Below, in pieces: positions 42,050 to 51,252 of a stretch of DNA of 64,000 nucleotides. Location of the stretch: positions 508,794 through 572,793 of the forward strand of contig JAVJST010000001.1 in the NCBI GenBank assembly GCA_040219295.1, given 5' to 3'. This DNA is from JAVJST01 sp040219295. Lineage in GTDB: Bacteria > Pseudomonadota > Alphaproteobacteria > Rhodospirillales > Casp-alpha2. Positions within the stretch are counted from its first letter, which is position 1; the number at the start of each line of letters is the position of its first letter. The notes below the pieces were generated by a model. That model saw only the letters and a list, made by a program, of their open reading frames with translations. It did not search any database and had not been told where the DNA came from. A program made the translations under genes and the position numbers.

Positions 42050-42724
42050 TTATCCTCCTAGGACCGCGTCGAGAGCGGTCTGCAAGTCCCGCCAGTCATC
42101 AATCACAACATGGGCCCCTGCGGCGTGCAATGCCGCAGGGGGGTGATACCCCCAAGCTACCCCGATCCCAGCGACGCCGGCGTTTCGCGCCATTTCCATG
42201 TCGAACGTCGTATCACCGATCATCGCAGTTCGCCGCCGGTCGACGCCGGTTTCCGCCATGGCGCGATCCAGCATGTCGGGGTGCGGTTTTCCCTTGGCCA
42301 CGTCCGCAGTTTGAATCGTCATGAAATGTTTCAACAACTGCAACGGTCCAAGAGCGGCATCGACACCCCGCCGCGCCTTGCCAGTAGCGATCCCCATCAA
42401 CCAGCCGGCCTCGTCGAGGATTTCAATCGCCTCTCGCGTTCCGCCGAACATCGGTTCCGACACTTCGCCGGCATCGCGCATCCCGCGGAACACCCGTCGA
42501 TAGGTGGCGGCAAACTCATGATGGGCATCGCGAGGGTCTTCCTCGAGAAGTCGCGCGATTCCAACCTCGAGGGGCAGGCCGATGATACTTCGGATCTCGG
42601 CGGCCGGCACGGGCGCCAAAGAATGGTGCGCGAACGTATCATTCATCGCGTTAACGATCGAATGGTGCGAGTCGAGGAGCGTACCGTCGCAATCAAAAAC
42701 AGCCAGTTTCAATTCTGTCATCAT
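42050..42724 (-). CDS. HAD-IA phosphatase, Gph-like
   Basis: This is a 224-residue HAD hydrolase. Motif I is AVFDCDGTLLDSHHSI, motif II lies in GWLMGIATGKARRGVD, the motif III lysine is in KGKPHPDMLDRA and motif IV is MIGDTTFDMEMARNAG. It resembles phosphoglycolate phosphatase and pyrimidine-nucleotidase-like proteins that in alphaproteobacteria often sit between rluC and the ATP12 gene. It starts with MTELKLAVF, or one ATG earlier. Confidence 0.88.
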   Translation of the reverse strand: MMTELKLAVFDCDGTLLDSHHSIVNAMNDTFAHHSLAPVPAAEIRSIIGLPLEVGIARLLEEDPRDAHHEFAATYRRVFRGMRDAGEVSEPMFGGTREAIEILDEAGWLMGIATGKARRGVDAALGPLQLLKHFMTIQTADVAKGKPHPDMLDRAMAETGVDRRRTAMIGDTTFDMEMARNAGVAGIGVAWGYHPPAALHAAGAHVVIDDWRDLQTALDAVLGG

Positions 42725-43069
42725 GGTCTCTACCGAAATCCGCCCACGTTACGAACGTACTTCGGCCAACTGTCCAACGGGACGATGAAAAAATCGGGCG
42801 CGCCGATACAATACGGCAACACGCATCCTAAACGACAAAAGGGTTGAAACGCATCGATCAGCACCGCCTTTACAGCATGCAGATGACGCACCTTTTGTCG
42901 ATCGCGATTGCCAGGGACTTCCCGGATTCCGCAATTAAGTCTGATTGGTTGCGCCAAAACGGAAGTTGCAGCATGCTGAGTCATGAGGGTTGTGCCGTAT
43001 ATGTGTGGTGACGGACCAAAAAACACCCGCTGACAATTCTTGCGAAAAAAGCCGAGGAGGATATCGAAG
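42725..43069. other. divergent intergenic region
   Basis: These 345 bases separate the minus-strand HAD gene from the plus-strand OmpA-like lipoprotein gene. I see no credible ORF, RNA gene or repeat. A Shine-Dalgarno GAGGAGG ends at 43060 for the downstream gene. Promoters in both directions must lie here, but no clear -35/-10 pair stands out. Confidence 0.6.
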
Positions 43070-43921
43070 ATGATCAAGGCAAGAAAATTTCTCGCCGTGG
43101 CGCTTTTGCTGCCGATGCTGGGGGCCTGTGCGTCCTACGATCTCTCCACTGTCGACATGATGGAGCAACAAGGTGATGCGTTCGATCAGTCGCTGCACAA
43201 GGAGTATATGATGCTCGCGCACGCCGAGGCTGCAGAGCAGGATTGGGAAGACGCGTGGTTCTTCGCGAACAAGGCGAAATCCTCGGCTAACGGGAACTCT
43301 GAAGAACCTCAGCTTGTCTCGGAACGTGATATCGTCGCCGATGCCGTTGACCTTCTGGAAAGTGTCCGCTCGGCGCTAATGGATCAATTGCCGGCCGGAC
43401 GAACGGAGAAGCCCGAGATCGCTGCGCGTGCCCAGGCCATGTTTGACTGCTGGCTGCAGGAGAAGGAAGAGAACTTTCAGCCGGATCACATCAAGGCCTG
43501 CCGCGACAGTTTTAATATTGCCTACTTCCAGCTGATCAAGGTCGGCGAAGAGAAGGCTATGGCACCAGCAGAACCAATGGCCAAAATGGCCGGCCCCTAC
43601 ATGGTGTTTTTCGGATTTGACAAGGATGGCCTCGATAGGGCGGGCCTTGCCCTGATCGAGAGCGTCGCCAAGCATGAAATGGCGATGGATCCGAACGCCC
43701 TGATTACGGTCAGCGGCCACGCCGACCGGTCGGGCGCAAAGGATTACAACATGATGTTATCCGAACAGCGCGCCATCAGCGTGTCGATCGCCCTGCAACT
43801 CGCAGGCGCGCAGGCGAAGATCGCGATGGAACACTTTGGCGAGGAAAGCCCGCTAAAACCGACGGATGATGGGGTCCGCGAACCGAAGAACCGGCGTGTG
43901 GAAATCAAGATCGGTCGCTGA
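43070..43921 (+). CDS. OmpA-family lipoprotein
   Basis: This is a 283-residue lipoprotein. The signal ends in ALLLPMLGACASYD (lipobox LGAC). A helical middle (residues 30-170) is followed by an OmpA_C peptidoglycan-binding domain (about 180-283) with YMVFFGFDKDGLDRAGLALI, ITVSGHADRSGAKDYNMMLS and the terminal REPKNRRVEIKI. The middle differs from Pal, so it is a Pal-like but distinct anchor between membrane and wall. GAGGAGG lies nine bases before the chosen ATG. A strong terminator follows, so it is monocistronic. Confidence 0.88.
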   Translation: MIKARKFLAVALLLPMLGACASYDLSTVDMMEQQGDAFDQSLHKEYMMLAHAEAAEQDWEDAWFFANKAKSSANGNSEEPQLVSERDIVADAVDLLESVRSALMDQLPAGRTEKPEIAARAQAMFDCWLQEKEENFQPDHIKACRDSFNIAYFQLIKVGEEKAMAPAEPMAKMAGPYMVFFGFDKDGLDRAGLALIESVAKHEMAMDPNALITVSGHADRSGAKDYNMMLSEQRAISVSIALQLAGAQAKIAMEHFGEESPLKPTDDGVREPKNRRVEIKIGR

Positions 43922-43945
43922 TCACCTCATCGAAGGCATGAAGAG

Positions 43946-43979
43946 AAAGGGTGGCAGGTTAACCTGCCACCCTTTTTCC
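43946..43979 (+). terminator. Rho-independent terminator of the OmpA-like gene
   Basis: A perfect palindrome, AAAGGGTGGCAGGTT followed directly by its complement, runs into TTTTT. It is a classic intrinsic terminator 25 bases after the stop, and by symmetry it can also act on the convergent gene behind it. Confidence 0.92.
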
Positions 43980-44003
43980 TTCGGGAATGTCCGTGAGACT
44001 GTG

Positions 44004-44408
44004 TCAGCCCTGAGAGGCACAGTGAACGCGGGAAACCGGCTCATCGGAGAACGCGGCCCAGGTTGCGTCGATTCTCAGCGCCACCTCAACACCCGTCTTG
44101 GCTACGCCGCGAATTACGATATCTGCCTCGTCCCCTGCCAAAATCTTAGTCTGGCGCATCTTGATGACCCGGTCATCTACGGTCCGTAAAACGACGAAAC
44201 GCGCACTGGCAGGCCAAGACTCGCCGTGATTCCGAATAGTGAATACGGCATCGTCATTGCGGCAATGACTGAGAACTTCGATTCTTACGGGGGCGCTGGT
44301 CGCCTGTGCCGTCTCGACCGGTCGATCAGCAGCATGCGCAACGTTTCCGGCGCACGCGGCGGCTACTATCAACATTGACACGAGCTTCTTCACGGCTGAT
44401 CTCCGCAT
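44004..44408 (-). CDS. secreted protein of unknown function, 134 aa
   Basis: This is a 134-residue protein with a Sec signal peptide (KKLVSMLIVAAACAGNVAHAAD, cut after AHA). The mature part reads like a small beta-sandwich: IEVLSHCRNDDAVFTIRNHG, FVVLRTVDDRVIKMRQTKIL and GDEADIVIRGVAKTGVEVAL. Two cysteines (SHCRN and VHCASQG) could pair. I do not recognise a named family. It is downstream of the response regulator gene on the same strand with about 100 bases between. Confidence 0.7.
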   Translation of the reverse strand: MRRSAVKKLVSMLIVAAACAGNVAHAADRPVETAQATSAPVRIEVLSHCRNDDAVFTIRNHGESWPASARFVVLRTVDDRVIKMRQTKILAGDEADIVIRGVAKTGVEVALRIDATWAAFSDEPVSRVHCASQG

Positions 44409-44510
44409 CTTTCACGGCGCGTCTGAAACGCCGAATCGATACGCCTTCATGCCACATGAAGATGAAAGAAGTCTTAACTTCGGCTTACGGCAAGCTGACA
44501 GACCCCGCCG

Positions 44511-45197
44511 TCAACTGACAGCCGCGCCACCTTCCGAGAGCACGTAACCCATACCGCGGCGGGTCCGGATCTGAATGTCCGCTCCTGCGTCCTGCAGTCG
44601 TTTACGCAAGCGCGATACATGCACTTCGACGGAATTGGAGGACACCTCTTCGTCGAACCCGTAGAGTTTCTCCTCAAGTACGTCCTTCGACACGACACGG
44701 TTCGCACGCCGCAACAGGTGCTCCAAGACATCTGTTTCACGGCGTGAAACGTCGACGACGCTGTCCGAAACCCGGACCTCACGGCTACGTGTGTCGAAGG
44801 CAACGTTGCCCAGTCGCAGGATCAGATCGACGGTCGCAGCAGGCCTGCGGAGCAGTGCGCGAATGCGGGCGATAAGTTCTTCCATGTCCACCGGTTTTGG
44901 AACGTAGTCGTCGGCCCCGCTGTCCAATCCCTCGATACGTTCATCAACTTCGCAACGCGAGGTCAGGAGAAGTACCGGGAGAGCGCTGCCATTGCGTCGG
45001 ATGTCCTGCAGAAGAGTCAAGCCATCCCCGTCGGGGAGCCCCCGATCGAGGATCATCGCGTCGTAAGCAACAGTCGTCAGGGCGGCGTCCGCGCCTTCGC
45101 AGTCACCGACGACGTCTACCACGTATCCGGTCTGCTCGAAGGCACGTTTTATGGCCTTGGCGAAAACGTCATGATCTTCGACAACAAGTAATCTCAT
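44511..45197 (-). CDS. OmpR/PhoB-family response regulator, orphan
   Basis: This is a 228-residue two-component regulator. The receiver (residues 1-115) has all conserved residues: acidic pair E7/D8, phospho-acceptor D51 (MILDRGLPDGDG), T79 and K101 (DDYVPKPVDME). The C-terminal winged helix (about 130-225) contains SRRETDVLEHLLRRANRVVS, SNSVEVHVSRLRKRL and IRTRRGMGYVL. It resembles QseB/TctD-type regulators. No sensor kinase gene is adjacent on either side. The start is at MRLLVVEDHD rather than 13 codons earlier, in keeping with the family. Confidence 0.92.
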   Translation of the reverse strand: MRLLVVEDHDVFAKAIKRAFEQTGYVVDVVGDCEGADAALTTVAYDAMILDRGLPDGDGLTLLQDIRRNGSALPVLLLTSRCEVDERIEGLDSGADDYVPKPVDMEELIARIRALLRRPAATVDLILRLGNVAFDTRSREVRVSDSVVDVSRRETDVLEHLLRRANRVVSKDVLEEKLYGFDEEVSSNSVEVHVSRLRKRLQDAGADIQIRTRRGMGYVLSEGGAAVS

Positions 45198-45318
45198 CGC
45201 CAATCGACAATCCGGGTCTTGATTGCCGCCCCCCACCAGCTATTGGTCGCGTGTTCCAACAAACTACACACAAAGCAGAACATGCAATTCCCACACCTGC
45301 AATCGTTTCCCAACAATA

Positions 45319-46323
45319 CTAGGGGTATCCCTGATCCAAAAACATACCCGCATCCGCGTTTAAGTCATCAAGCCCCAAAATCCGGAGGGCGTCAGCGAGA
45401 TGACCTGGGACAGGGGCTTCGGTGTCGATCAGAGCACCCCCCGGCAACCGAAACAGCAGCCGCTTCGCATGTAAATACATTCCCTTCCCGATTCCGGATA
45501 TCGATGGATGCGCTGCCGTCCCACCATATTTTCCGTCGCCCAGAATCGGCGTATTGATCGCCGCCAGGTGGGCGCGCAGTTGGTGGGTACGGCCGGTCTG
45601 TGGCTGAAGGGCGACCCAGGCTGCGGCTTGACCCGCGTGATCTATGACGCGGAAATCAGTAATCGCCCGGTCGCCCCGGTCCTGGTCGACGACCATCTTT
45701 TCATGCCCGCCTTTTCCTGCGGCGGACTTCAGCAGCGCGGCATCGATCCGTCCCTCGGACCGCTCCGGAACACCAGCGGTTATCGCCCAGTACAGCTTCT
45801 TTACATCGCGCGTGCGAAATGCGGACGCGAGGGCCGTCGCGGTCTTACGATCACGTGCCACGACCAGCAGTCCGGACGTATCTTTGTCGAGCCGGTGCAC
45901 CAGCCTCGGGCGTTCCGGCAATCCGAATTGTAAGGACTCAAGTAAGCCGTCGACGTGCCGGGTCGTCCCCGCACCCCCTTGGACCGCAAGGCCAGCCGGT
46001 TTATCGATCACGATCACGTGATCGTCCATGTGGATGACGCGCGACGGAAGCAAGTGTGCATCTTCGTCCCGTATCTTGTGCGGTTTGCGACTCGTGGCAT
46101 TGCCCGACGACGAGGGTGTCGGTAACGGCGGCACTCGCACGACCTCGCCCTCAGCAAGCCGATGGCTGGCTTTTGCTCGCTTCCCGTTCACGCGAACCTG
46201 CCCGGTTCTCAGCAGTTTCTGTAGAGCGCCCTGGGTCAGTTCTGGCGCCATCGTGCGAAACCAGCGGTCCAGGCGCATCCCGGCATCGCGAGCTTTTATC
46301 GTATGATTTCTGACCCCCGACAC
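45319..46323 (-). CDS. rluC: 23S rRNA pseudouridine synthase, RluC/RluD family
   Basis: This is a 334-residue RluA-type enzyme. An S4 RNA-binding domain (MRLDRWFRTMAPELTQGALQ, then RTGQVRVNGKRAK) precedes the catalytic domain with the aspartate in RLVHRLDKDTSGLLVVARD and the conserved LQPQTGRTHQLRAHLA. It converts uridines of 23S rRNA to pseudouridine. I place the start at a GTG just after the crcB stop; the longer open frame runs through crcB on the same strand. It is the last gene of the rarA-crcB-rluC run. Confidence 0.9.
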   Translation of the reverse strand: MSGVRNHTIKARDAGMRLDRWFRTMAPELTQGALQKLLRTGQVRVNGKRAKASHRLAEGEVVRVPPLPTPSSSGNATSRKPHKIRDEDAHLLPSRVIHMDDHVIVIDKPAGLAVQGGAGTTRHVDGLLESLQFGLPERPRLVHRLDKDTSGLLVVARDRKTATALASAFRTRDVKKLYWAITAGVPERSEGRIDAALLKSAAGKGGHEKMVVDQDRGDRAITDFRVIDHAGQAAAWVALQPQTGRTHQLRAHLAAINTPILGDGKYGGTAAHPSISGIGKGMYLHAKRLLFRLPGGALIDTEAPVPGHLADALRILGLDDLNADAGMFLDQGYP

Positions 46324-46330
46324 GGCCTGA

Positions 46331-46717
46331 CTATCCGAGAAACTGTCGAAACAACGCCATCCCCGATAGCAACCCGGCAATTCCAAGAGAGACTGATGCA
46401 ACAATGTAGATACCCGCCAGCGCGGCCTGACCGCGAACGAACAGGATGTGCGCATCAAGGGAAAATGCCGAGAACGTCGTGAATGCGCCGAGAACGCCGA
46501 TCACCAAGAACGCCCGACCAGCCTCGCCAGGAGACCATTGTAGTGCCGACAACTCGATGACAGCACCGAGAACGAACGAGCCGAGAATATTAACTGCGAG
46601 CGTGCCCCACGGAAACCCGTGCCCGACCCAGTGGTGGATCCAGGAGTCCGCCGCATATCGGGCGACGGCGCCCAACGCTCCTCCGGCGGCGACGGCCACA
46701 AGAACCTTTGTGCTCAT
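46331..46717 (-). CDS. crcB: fluoride exporter CrcB/Fluc
   Basis: This is a 128-residue four-helix fluoride channel. Key family motifs are AAGGALGAVARYAADSW, TLAVNILGSFVLGAVIE and GVLGAFTTFSAFSLDAH with the phenylalanine box. It works as a dual-topology dimer expelling fluoride. No fluoride riboswitch is visible upstream, since it overlaps rarA by four bases and is read from the same transcript. Confidence 0.94.
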   Translation of the reverse strand: MSTKVLVAVAAGGALGAVARYAADSWIHHWVGHGFPWGTLAVNILGSFVLGAVIELSALQWSPGEAGRAFLVIGVLGAFTTFSAFSLDAHILFVRGQAALAGIYIVASVSLGIAGLLSGMALFRQFLG

Positions 46718-48045
46718 GACTCTCCCTCTTCATTCGAAACACGGCGTTTCTTCCTCAACTCGTCCCAATACGCGATTCTCTTGCCGATCTCGCGCTCGAA
46801 GCCGCGTTCCCCGGGACGATAAAACCGACGGCGTTCCATGCTTTCCGGAAAGTAGTCCTGCCCGGAGAAGCCATCCTCGGCATTGTGATCGTAGGCGTAT
46901 CCCTCCGCGTAACCCAGTTCTTTCATCAGCTTAGTCGGTGCGTTCAAGATGTGCTTAGGCGGCATCAGCGATCCGGTCGCTCGTGCCGATTCCCGGGCGT
47001 TTTTCTCGGCTTTGTAGGCGGCATTCGACTTCGGTGCCGACGCCAGGTAGATGACACATTGAACCAGAGCCAATTCCCCTTCGGGAGAACCCAGCCGGTC
47101 GAATGCATCCCACGCGGCCAACGATTGTGGCAATGCCTGCGGATCGGCCAGGCCGACGTCCTCAACGGCGAAACGAACGAGTCTACGGGCAACGTATCCG
47201 GGGTCCTCGCCACCGTCGATCATCCGTTGGAACCAGTATAATGCGGCGTCCGTATCTGATCCGCGCATCGATTTGTGGAGTGCGCTGATTAGGTTGTAAT
47301 GGCCTTCCTGCGATTTGTCGTATAGAGGCGCACGTCGTTGTACTGCATCCGCCAACGCCCCCGTGTCGAGCAACGGTTCGGCGGCGGGAAACTCGAAGAT
47401 CGCCTCGGCCATGTTCAGTAGGTAGCGGCCGTCACCGTCCGCCATGGCCCGCAGCGCCTCCCTCGCGTCCTCATCGACGGGCAGGTCTCTACCCATCTCC
47501 TTTTCGGCCCGCTTCAATAAGCTCTCCAAGGCCTCGTCATTCAGGCGCTTGAGAACAAGCACCCGGGAGCGGGACAGCAACGCCGCATTGAGTTCGAACG
47601 ACGGGTTTTCGGTCGTCGCCCCGACGAGCGTCACCGTGCCGTCTTCCACGTATGGCAGGAAACCGTCCTGTTGGGCGCGATTGAAACGATGAATTTCATC
47701 GATGAACAACAATGTGCCGCGACCGGATTCGCGCAAACGCTTGGCTCGATCGAAAACCTTCCTGAGGTCAGCGACGCCGGAAAAGACGGCCGACAAGGGT
47801 TCGAAGGAGAGATCGGTATGCTGGGCCAATAATCGGGCGATCGTCGTTTTTCCGGTACCGGGCGGACCCCACAGGATGATCGACGACAACCCGCCATGTT
47901 CCAGCATGCGTCGCAGGGGCGCGGGCTGACCACCATTCCCGCTTGTGCTCAGCAAGTGGTCCTGTCCCACCACCTCGTCGAGGCTACTGGGTCGCAGACG
48001 ATCCGCCAGTGGCCGCGGTGCCTGGGTCTCGAACAACGTCGCCAT
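46714..48045 (-). CDS. rarA: replication-associated recombination protein RarA (MgsA)
   Basis: This is a 443-residue AAA+ clamp-loader-like ATPase acting at stalled forks. It opens with ADRLRPSSLDEVVGQDHLL, has Walker A WGPPGTGKTTIARLL and Walker B LLFIDEIHRFNRAQQD, and carries the sensor region ATTENPSFELNAALLSRSRV. The C-terminal tetramerisation part includes HKSMRGSDTDAALYWFQRMI. It overlaps crcB by four bases and the Deg-type protease gene by one base, indicating a co-transcribed group. Confidence 0.95.
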   Translation of the reverse strand: MATLFETQAPRPLADRLRPSSLDEVVGQDHLLSTSGNGGQPAPLRRMLEHGGLSSIILWGPPGTGKTTIARLLAQHTDLSFEPLSAVFSGVADLRKVFDRAKRLRESGRGTLLFIDEIHRFNRAQQDGFLPYVEDGTVTLVGATTENPSFELNAALLSRSRVLVLKRLNDEALESLLKRAEKEMGRDLPVDEDAREALRAMADGDGRYLLNMAEAIFEFPAAEPLLDTGALADAVQRRAPLYDKSQEGHYNLISALHKSMRGSDTDAALYWFQRMIDGGEDPGYVARRLVRFAVEDVGLADPQALPQSLAAWDAFDRLGSPEGELALVQCVIYLASAPKSNAAYKAEKNARESARATGSLMPPKHILNAPTKLMKELGYAEGYAYDHNAEDGFSGQDYFPESMERRRFYRPGERGFEREIGKRIAYWDELRKKRRVSNEEGES

Positions 48046-49454
48046 CAGTTCACCCGAAGATTGATGCGGCGTCCGTCTCTGCCGAAGACGAAGGTCCAGG
48101 GTGCGGCACCCGTCGACAGGGTATTCAGCAGCGATTTCACATTCGGTGTTTTCCGTTGATTGACGGCAACGACCCGATCACCGCGGCTAAGCCCGAGACG
48201 TTGCGCCGGCGATCCGTCGGCGACCCCTAGAATCACGACGCCGGGCGTCAGGTCGCCGAGTCCCTCCTCCTCATTCAGCGCGGGTGACATGTTGGCGACG
48301 ACGGCACCCAGCATCGGACCCGCAACATCGATCCGGATGACATTGCGTGGCGGCACCTCCGGCGCCGGCCTGAGCTCGATCTTCAGCGACAACTCCCGGT
48401 TTTCTCGGATCACACCAAGCGTCGAGACGCCACCCACAGGGCGGGACCCGATCCGGAAATCAATCTCTGCCGGGCTGTTCACGGGCCTGCCATCGACTTC
48501 CGTCACGATGTCGCCTTGTTGCAGACCCGCTTCCTCTGCCGCCCCCGATGGCCAAATTCGGTCGACCAGAACGCCGGCCGGTCGTCGAAGGCCAAGGGCC
48601 TCGGCAATCTCGCTGGTTACCGGCTGTCCGAAAGCTCCCAACCAGGGGCGCACGACCTTTCCACCGCTGGCAATATTGTCGATGACGAAGCGCGCCATGT
48701 TGGCGGGAACGGCAAAACCGATCCCGAGAGAGCCGCCGCTCCTGGAGAAGATCGCCGTGTTTATGCCGACGAGCTGACCGTCCATTCCGATTAGCGCGCC
48801 GCCTGAGTTACCAGGATTGATGGCGGCGTCGGTCTGAATGAATGACCCGATATCCGCGACACCGACCTGGGTACGGGCAACGCCCGAGACGATCCCGCTG
48901 GTGACCGTCTGTCCGACACCGAACGGATTCCCGATGGCCAGAACCAGATCGCCGACCTCAAGATCATCGGAGTCGCTGAACCGAAGGTACGGCAGTTCCT
49001 CAGGGGCTGAAACCCGTAGCACAGCAAGATCCGTCCGCTCGTCGACGCCGACGATCTGGGCCGGGAACTCGCGCCGGTCCGCCAGAACCACCCTGATCTC
49101 GTCAGCTCCCTCGATGACATGGTTGTTGGTCACCAGGAGTCCGTCTGCGCTGACGATGACGCCCGATCCCAATGAATTCTTCACCCGCTCCCGCGTGCCG
49201 CCCAATCCAAGCCGCCCACCAAAGAAACGTTGAAAGAACGGATCGTCGAACAGCGGGCTGATGCGGCGTTCGTGGACCACGGTACGCGTGAAGATATTGA
49301 CAACCGCCGGTGCGGTCTGGCGCACAAGCGGCGCGAAACTGAGAGTTATCTGCTCACGGGACTGTGGAGCCCGATCGGCCGCCGACGAAGGCCCGCTGGC
49401 TGCGCCAATAAACAGGGCAACAACCGCCGTCATGGTGAGCATCTTACTGAGCAT
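48045..49454 (-). CDS. Deg/HtrA-family periplasmic serine protease
   Basis: This is a 469-residue DegP/DegQ-like protease. A signal peptide (MTAVVALFIGAASGPSSAAD) is followed by a trypsin-like domain with the triad histidine in VTNNHVIEGADEI, aspartate in DERTDLAVLRV and serine in INPGNSGGALIGMDG. Two PDZ domains follow (about residues 270-365 and 380-465; GLQQGDIVTEVDGRPV and RLGLSRGDRVVAVNQRK). It performs periplasmic protein quality control. It lies behind rplQ, separated from the ribosomal operon by a terminator, and leads the rarA-crcB-rluC run. Confidence 0.94.
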   Translation of the reverse strand: MLSKMLTMTAVVALFIGAASGPSSAADRAPQSREQITLSFAPLVRQTAPAVVNIFTRTVVHERRISPLFDDPFFQRFFGGRLGLGGTRERVKNSLGSGVIVSADGLLVTNNHVIEGADEIRVVLADRREFPAQIVGVDERTDLAVLRVSAPEELPYLRFSDSDDLEVGDLVLAIGNPFGVGQTVTSGIVSGVARTQVGVADIGSFIQTDAAINPGNSGGALIGMDGQLVGINTAIFSRSGGSLGIGFAVPANMARFVIDNIASGGKVVRPWLGAFGQPVTSEIAEALGLRRPAGVLVDRIWPSGAAEEAGLQQGDIVTEVDGRPVNSPAEIDFRIGSRPVGGVSTLGVIRENRELSLKIELRPAPEVPPRNVIRIDVAGPMLGAVVANMSPALNEEEGLGDLTPGVVILGVADGSPAQRLGLSRGDRVVAVNQRKTPNVKSLLNTLSTGAAPWTFVFGRDGRRINLRVN

Positions 49455-49521
49455 GAACGGACATTATCAGACCATCGGCACGCTGTGCCATATCCGGGTG
49501 CATCGCGCACATCCCGAAAAC

Positions 49522-49547
49522 GAAAAGGACGGCACAAGGCCGTCCTT
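49522..49547 (-). terminator. terminator of the ribosomal protein superoperon
   Basis: On the minus strand a 9-bp stem (AAGGACGGC/GCCGTCCTT, 5-base loop) is followed by TTTTCG, about 30 bases after the rplQ stop. It ends the S10-spc-alpha transcript and insulates the protease gene. Confidence 0.85.
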
Positions 49548-49575
49548 CAATCGCCTTTTGCAACAAGGTCGCGAT

Positions 49576-50010
49576 TTACGCTAGCGCCTCGTTTTCCGCA
49601 GCAGCCAGGTCGGCTTCGTGGCGTGCCTTGTCGTCGGCGCCTTTCGCCTCCGGATCCCGGTCGACCAGTTCGATCATGGCCATCGGCGCCGAATCGCCAT
49701 AGCGGAAACCCGCCTTCAATACTCGTGTGTAACCGCCGGGACGTTCCTTGTAGCGCTCAGCGAGGCCGTCAAACAACTTGGCCACGGCCGCATCGTCGCG
49801 CAGATAAGAATGCGCCTGACGGCGGGCGTGCAGGGATCCCTTCTTGCCCAGGCTGATCATCCGGTCCACGACGCGCCGGAGTTCCTTGGCCTTGGGCAGG
49901 GTGGTCTTGATCTGTTCGTGGACCAGCAATGAAACCGCCATGTTCGACAGCATTGCCTTGCGGTGCGAGCTGCTGCGGTTCAGTCGGCGTCCGGCTTTAC
50001 GATGACGCAT
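49576..50010 (-). CDS. rplQ: 50S ribosomal protein L17
   Basis: This is a 144-residue L17 and the last gene of the alpha operon. The bacterial core MRHRKAGRRLNRSSSHRKAM is exact. After about residue 118 there is an acidic and alanine-rich extension (EAKGADDKARHEADLAAAEN), as often seen in alphaproteobacteria. It lies about 110 bases behind rpoA. Confidence 0.96.
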   Translation of the reverse strand: MRHRKAGRRLNRSSSHRKAMLSNMAVSLLVHEQIKTTLPKAKELRRVVDRMISLGKKGSLHARRQAHSYLRDDAAVAKLFDGLAERYKERPGGYTRVLKAGFRYGDSAPMAMIELVDRDPEAKGADDKARHEADLAAAENEALA

Positions 50011-50123
50011 GTTTCAGGTTCCTTCTCGGTTTCTGCGAGCCGCGTACCATTTCACCCGGCCCAGTTTCATTCTTGGACGGGGTATGCCCCGTCATTCTTG
50101 TTGTTGGCTCGTTGTTGGTCGGC

Positions 50124-51158
50124 TCAGAACGGTTCTTCGAGACGCTTGGCAAGGTCCTCGATGTTTTCCGGCGGCCAAGTCGCGATCTCCATGCCGAGGT
50201 GCAGTCCCATCTGCGCCAGCACTTCCTTGATCTCATTCAGCGACTTGCGGCCGAAATTCGGGGTCCGCAGCATGTCGGCCTCGGTTTTCTGGACCAGATC
50301 ACCGATGTAGATGATGTTGTCGTTCTTAAGGCAGTTCGCCGAACGGACGGACAACTCGAGCTCGTCGACCTTACGCAGGAGGTTCTTGTTGAACGGCAGG
50401 TCGTCATGCTGATCTTCCTGCGGCGCGGCCTTCGGCTCATCGAAGTTGATAAAGGTCTGCAACTGGTCCTGCAGAATTCGGGCAGCGAGCGCAACGGCAT
50501 CCTCGGGCGTAACCGCGCCGTTGGTACTGACGTCGAGCGTCAACTTGTCATAGTCGGTGACCTGACCGACGCGGGTATCTCCGACCTTGTAGGCAACCTT
50601 TCGGACCGGCGAAAAGATGGCGTCGACCGGGATAAGACCGATCGGGCTGTCTTCCGAACGGGTCACGCTGGCCGGACGGTAACCCTTGCCGTTCTCGACG
50701 GTCAGTTCCATGTTGAGCGACGATCCCTTGTCGAGGTGGCAGATCACGACATCCGGATTCATGATGGAAATGTCAGCACCGGCCTCGATCATGCCGGCGG
50801 TAACTTCGCACGGGCCATCCGCCTTCAGCGTCATGCGCTTCGGGCCTTCCGCTTCCATTTTCAGCCACATGCCCTTGATGTTGAGCACGATGTCGGTGAC
50901 GTCCTCACGAACGCCCGGGATCGACGAAAATTCATGCAGCACGCCGTCGATCTGAATCGACGTCACCGCCGCACCCTGAAGCGACGACAACAACACGCGA
51001 CGCAGCGCGTTGCCGAGGGTCAGGCCGAATCCCCGTTCGAGCGGTTCGACGACGATGGAGGCAACCCGCGCGGTATCAGTGCCCTCGACAATATCGAGCT
51101 TCGTCGGTTTGATAAGTTCCTGCCAATTTTTCTGAATCACGGAAACGACCTCTTCCAT
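50124..51158 (-). CDS. rpoA: RNA polymerase alpha subunit
   Basis: This is a 344-residue alpha subunit. The N-terminal dimerisation domain includes FVEPLERGFGLTLGNALRRV-like sequence (VVEPLERGFGLTLGNALRRV). The C-terminal domain (about residues 255-335) contains ELSVRSANCLKNDNIIYIGD and PNFGRKSLNEIKEVL, which contacts UP elements and activators. It lies between rpsK and rplQ in the alpha operon. Confidence 0.97.
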   Translation of the reverse strand: MEEVVSVIQKNWQELIKPTKLDIVEGTDTARVASIVVEPLERGFGLTLGNALRRVLLSSLQGAAVTSIQIDGVLHEFSSIPGVREDVTDIVLNIKGMWLKMEAEGPKRMTLKADGPCEVTAGMIEAGADISIMNPDVVICHLDKGSSLNMELTVENGKGYRPASVTRSEDSPIGLIPVDAIFSPVRKVAYKVGDTRVGQVTDYDKLTLDVSTNGAVTPEDAVALAARILQDQLQTFINFDEPKAAPQEDQHDDLPFNKNLLRKVDELELSVRSANCLKNDNIIYIGDLVQKTEADMLRTPNFGRKSLNEIKEVLAQMGLHLGMEIATWPPENIEDLAKRLEEPF

Positions 51159-51252
51159 TCGGCGTTTTCAGGCGGGTTCCCTCAGGAACCCGATGGTCGG
51201 CAGCGGGCAACCGCTTCAAGCAGTGCCCGCGCCGTCGTCACTCGATTGGACG

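Noticed and set aside
46324..46458. Longer N-terminus for RluC
   Set aside because: The extra residues are read out of frame through crcB and have no S4-domain similarity; the GTG just behind the crcB stop fits the family.
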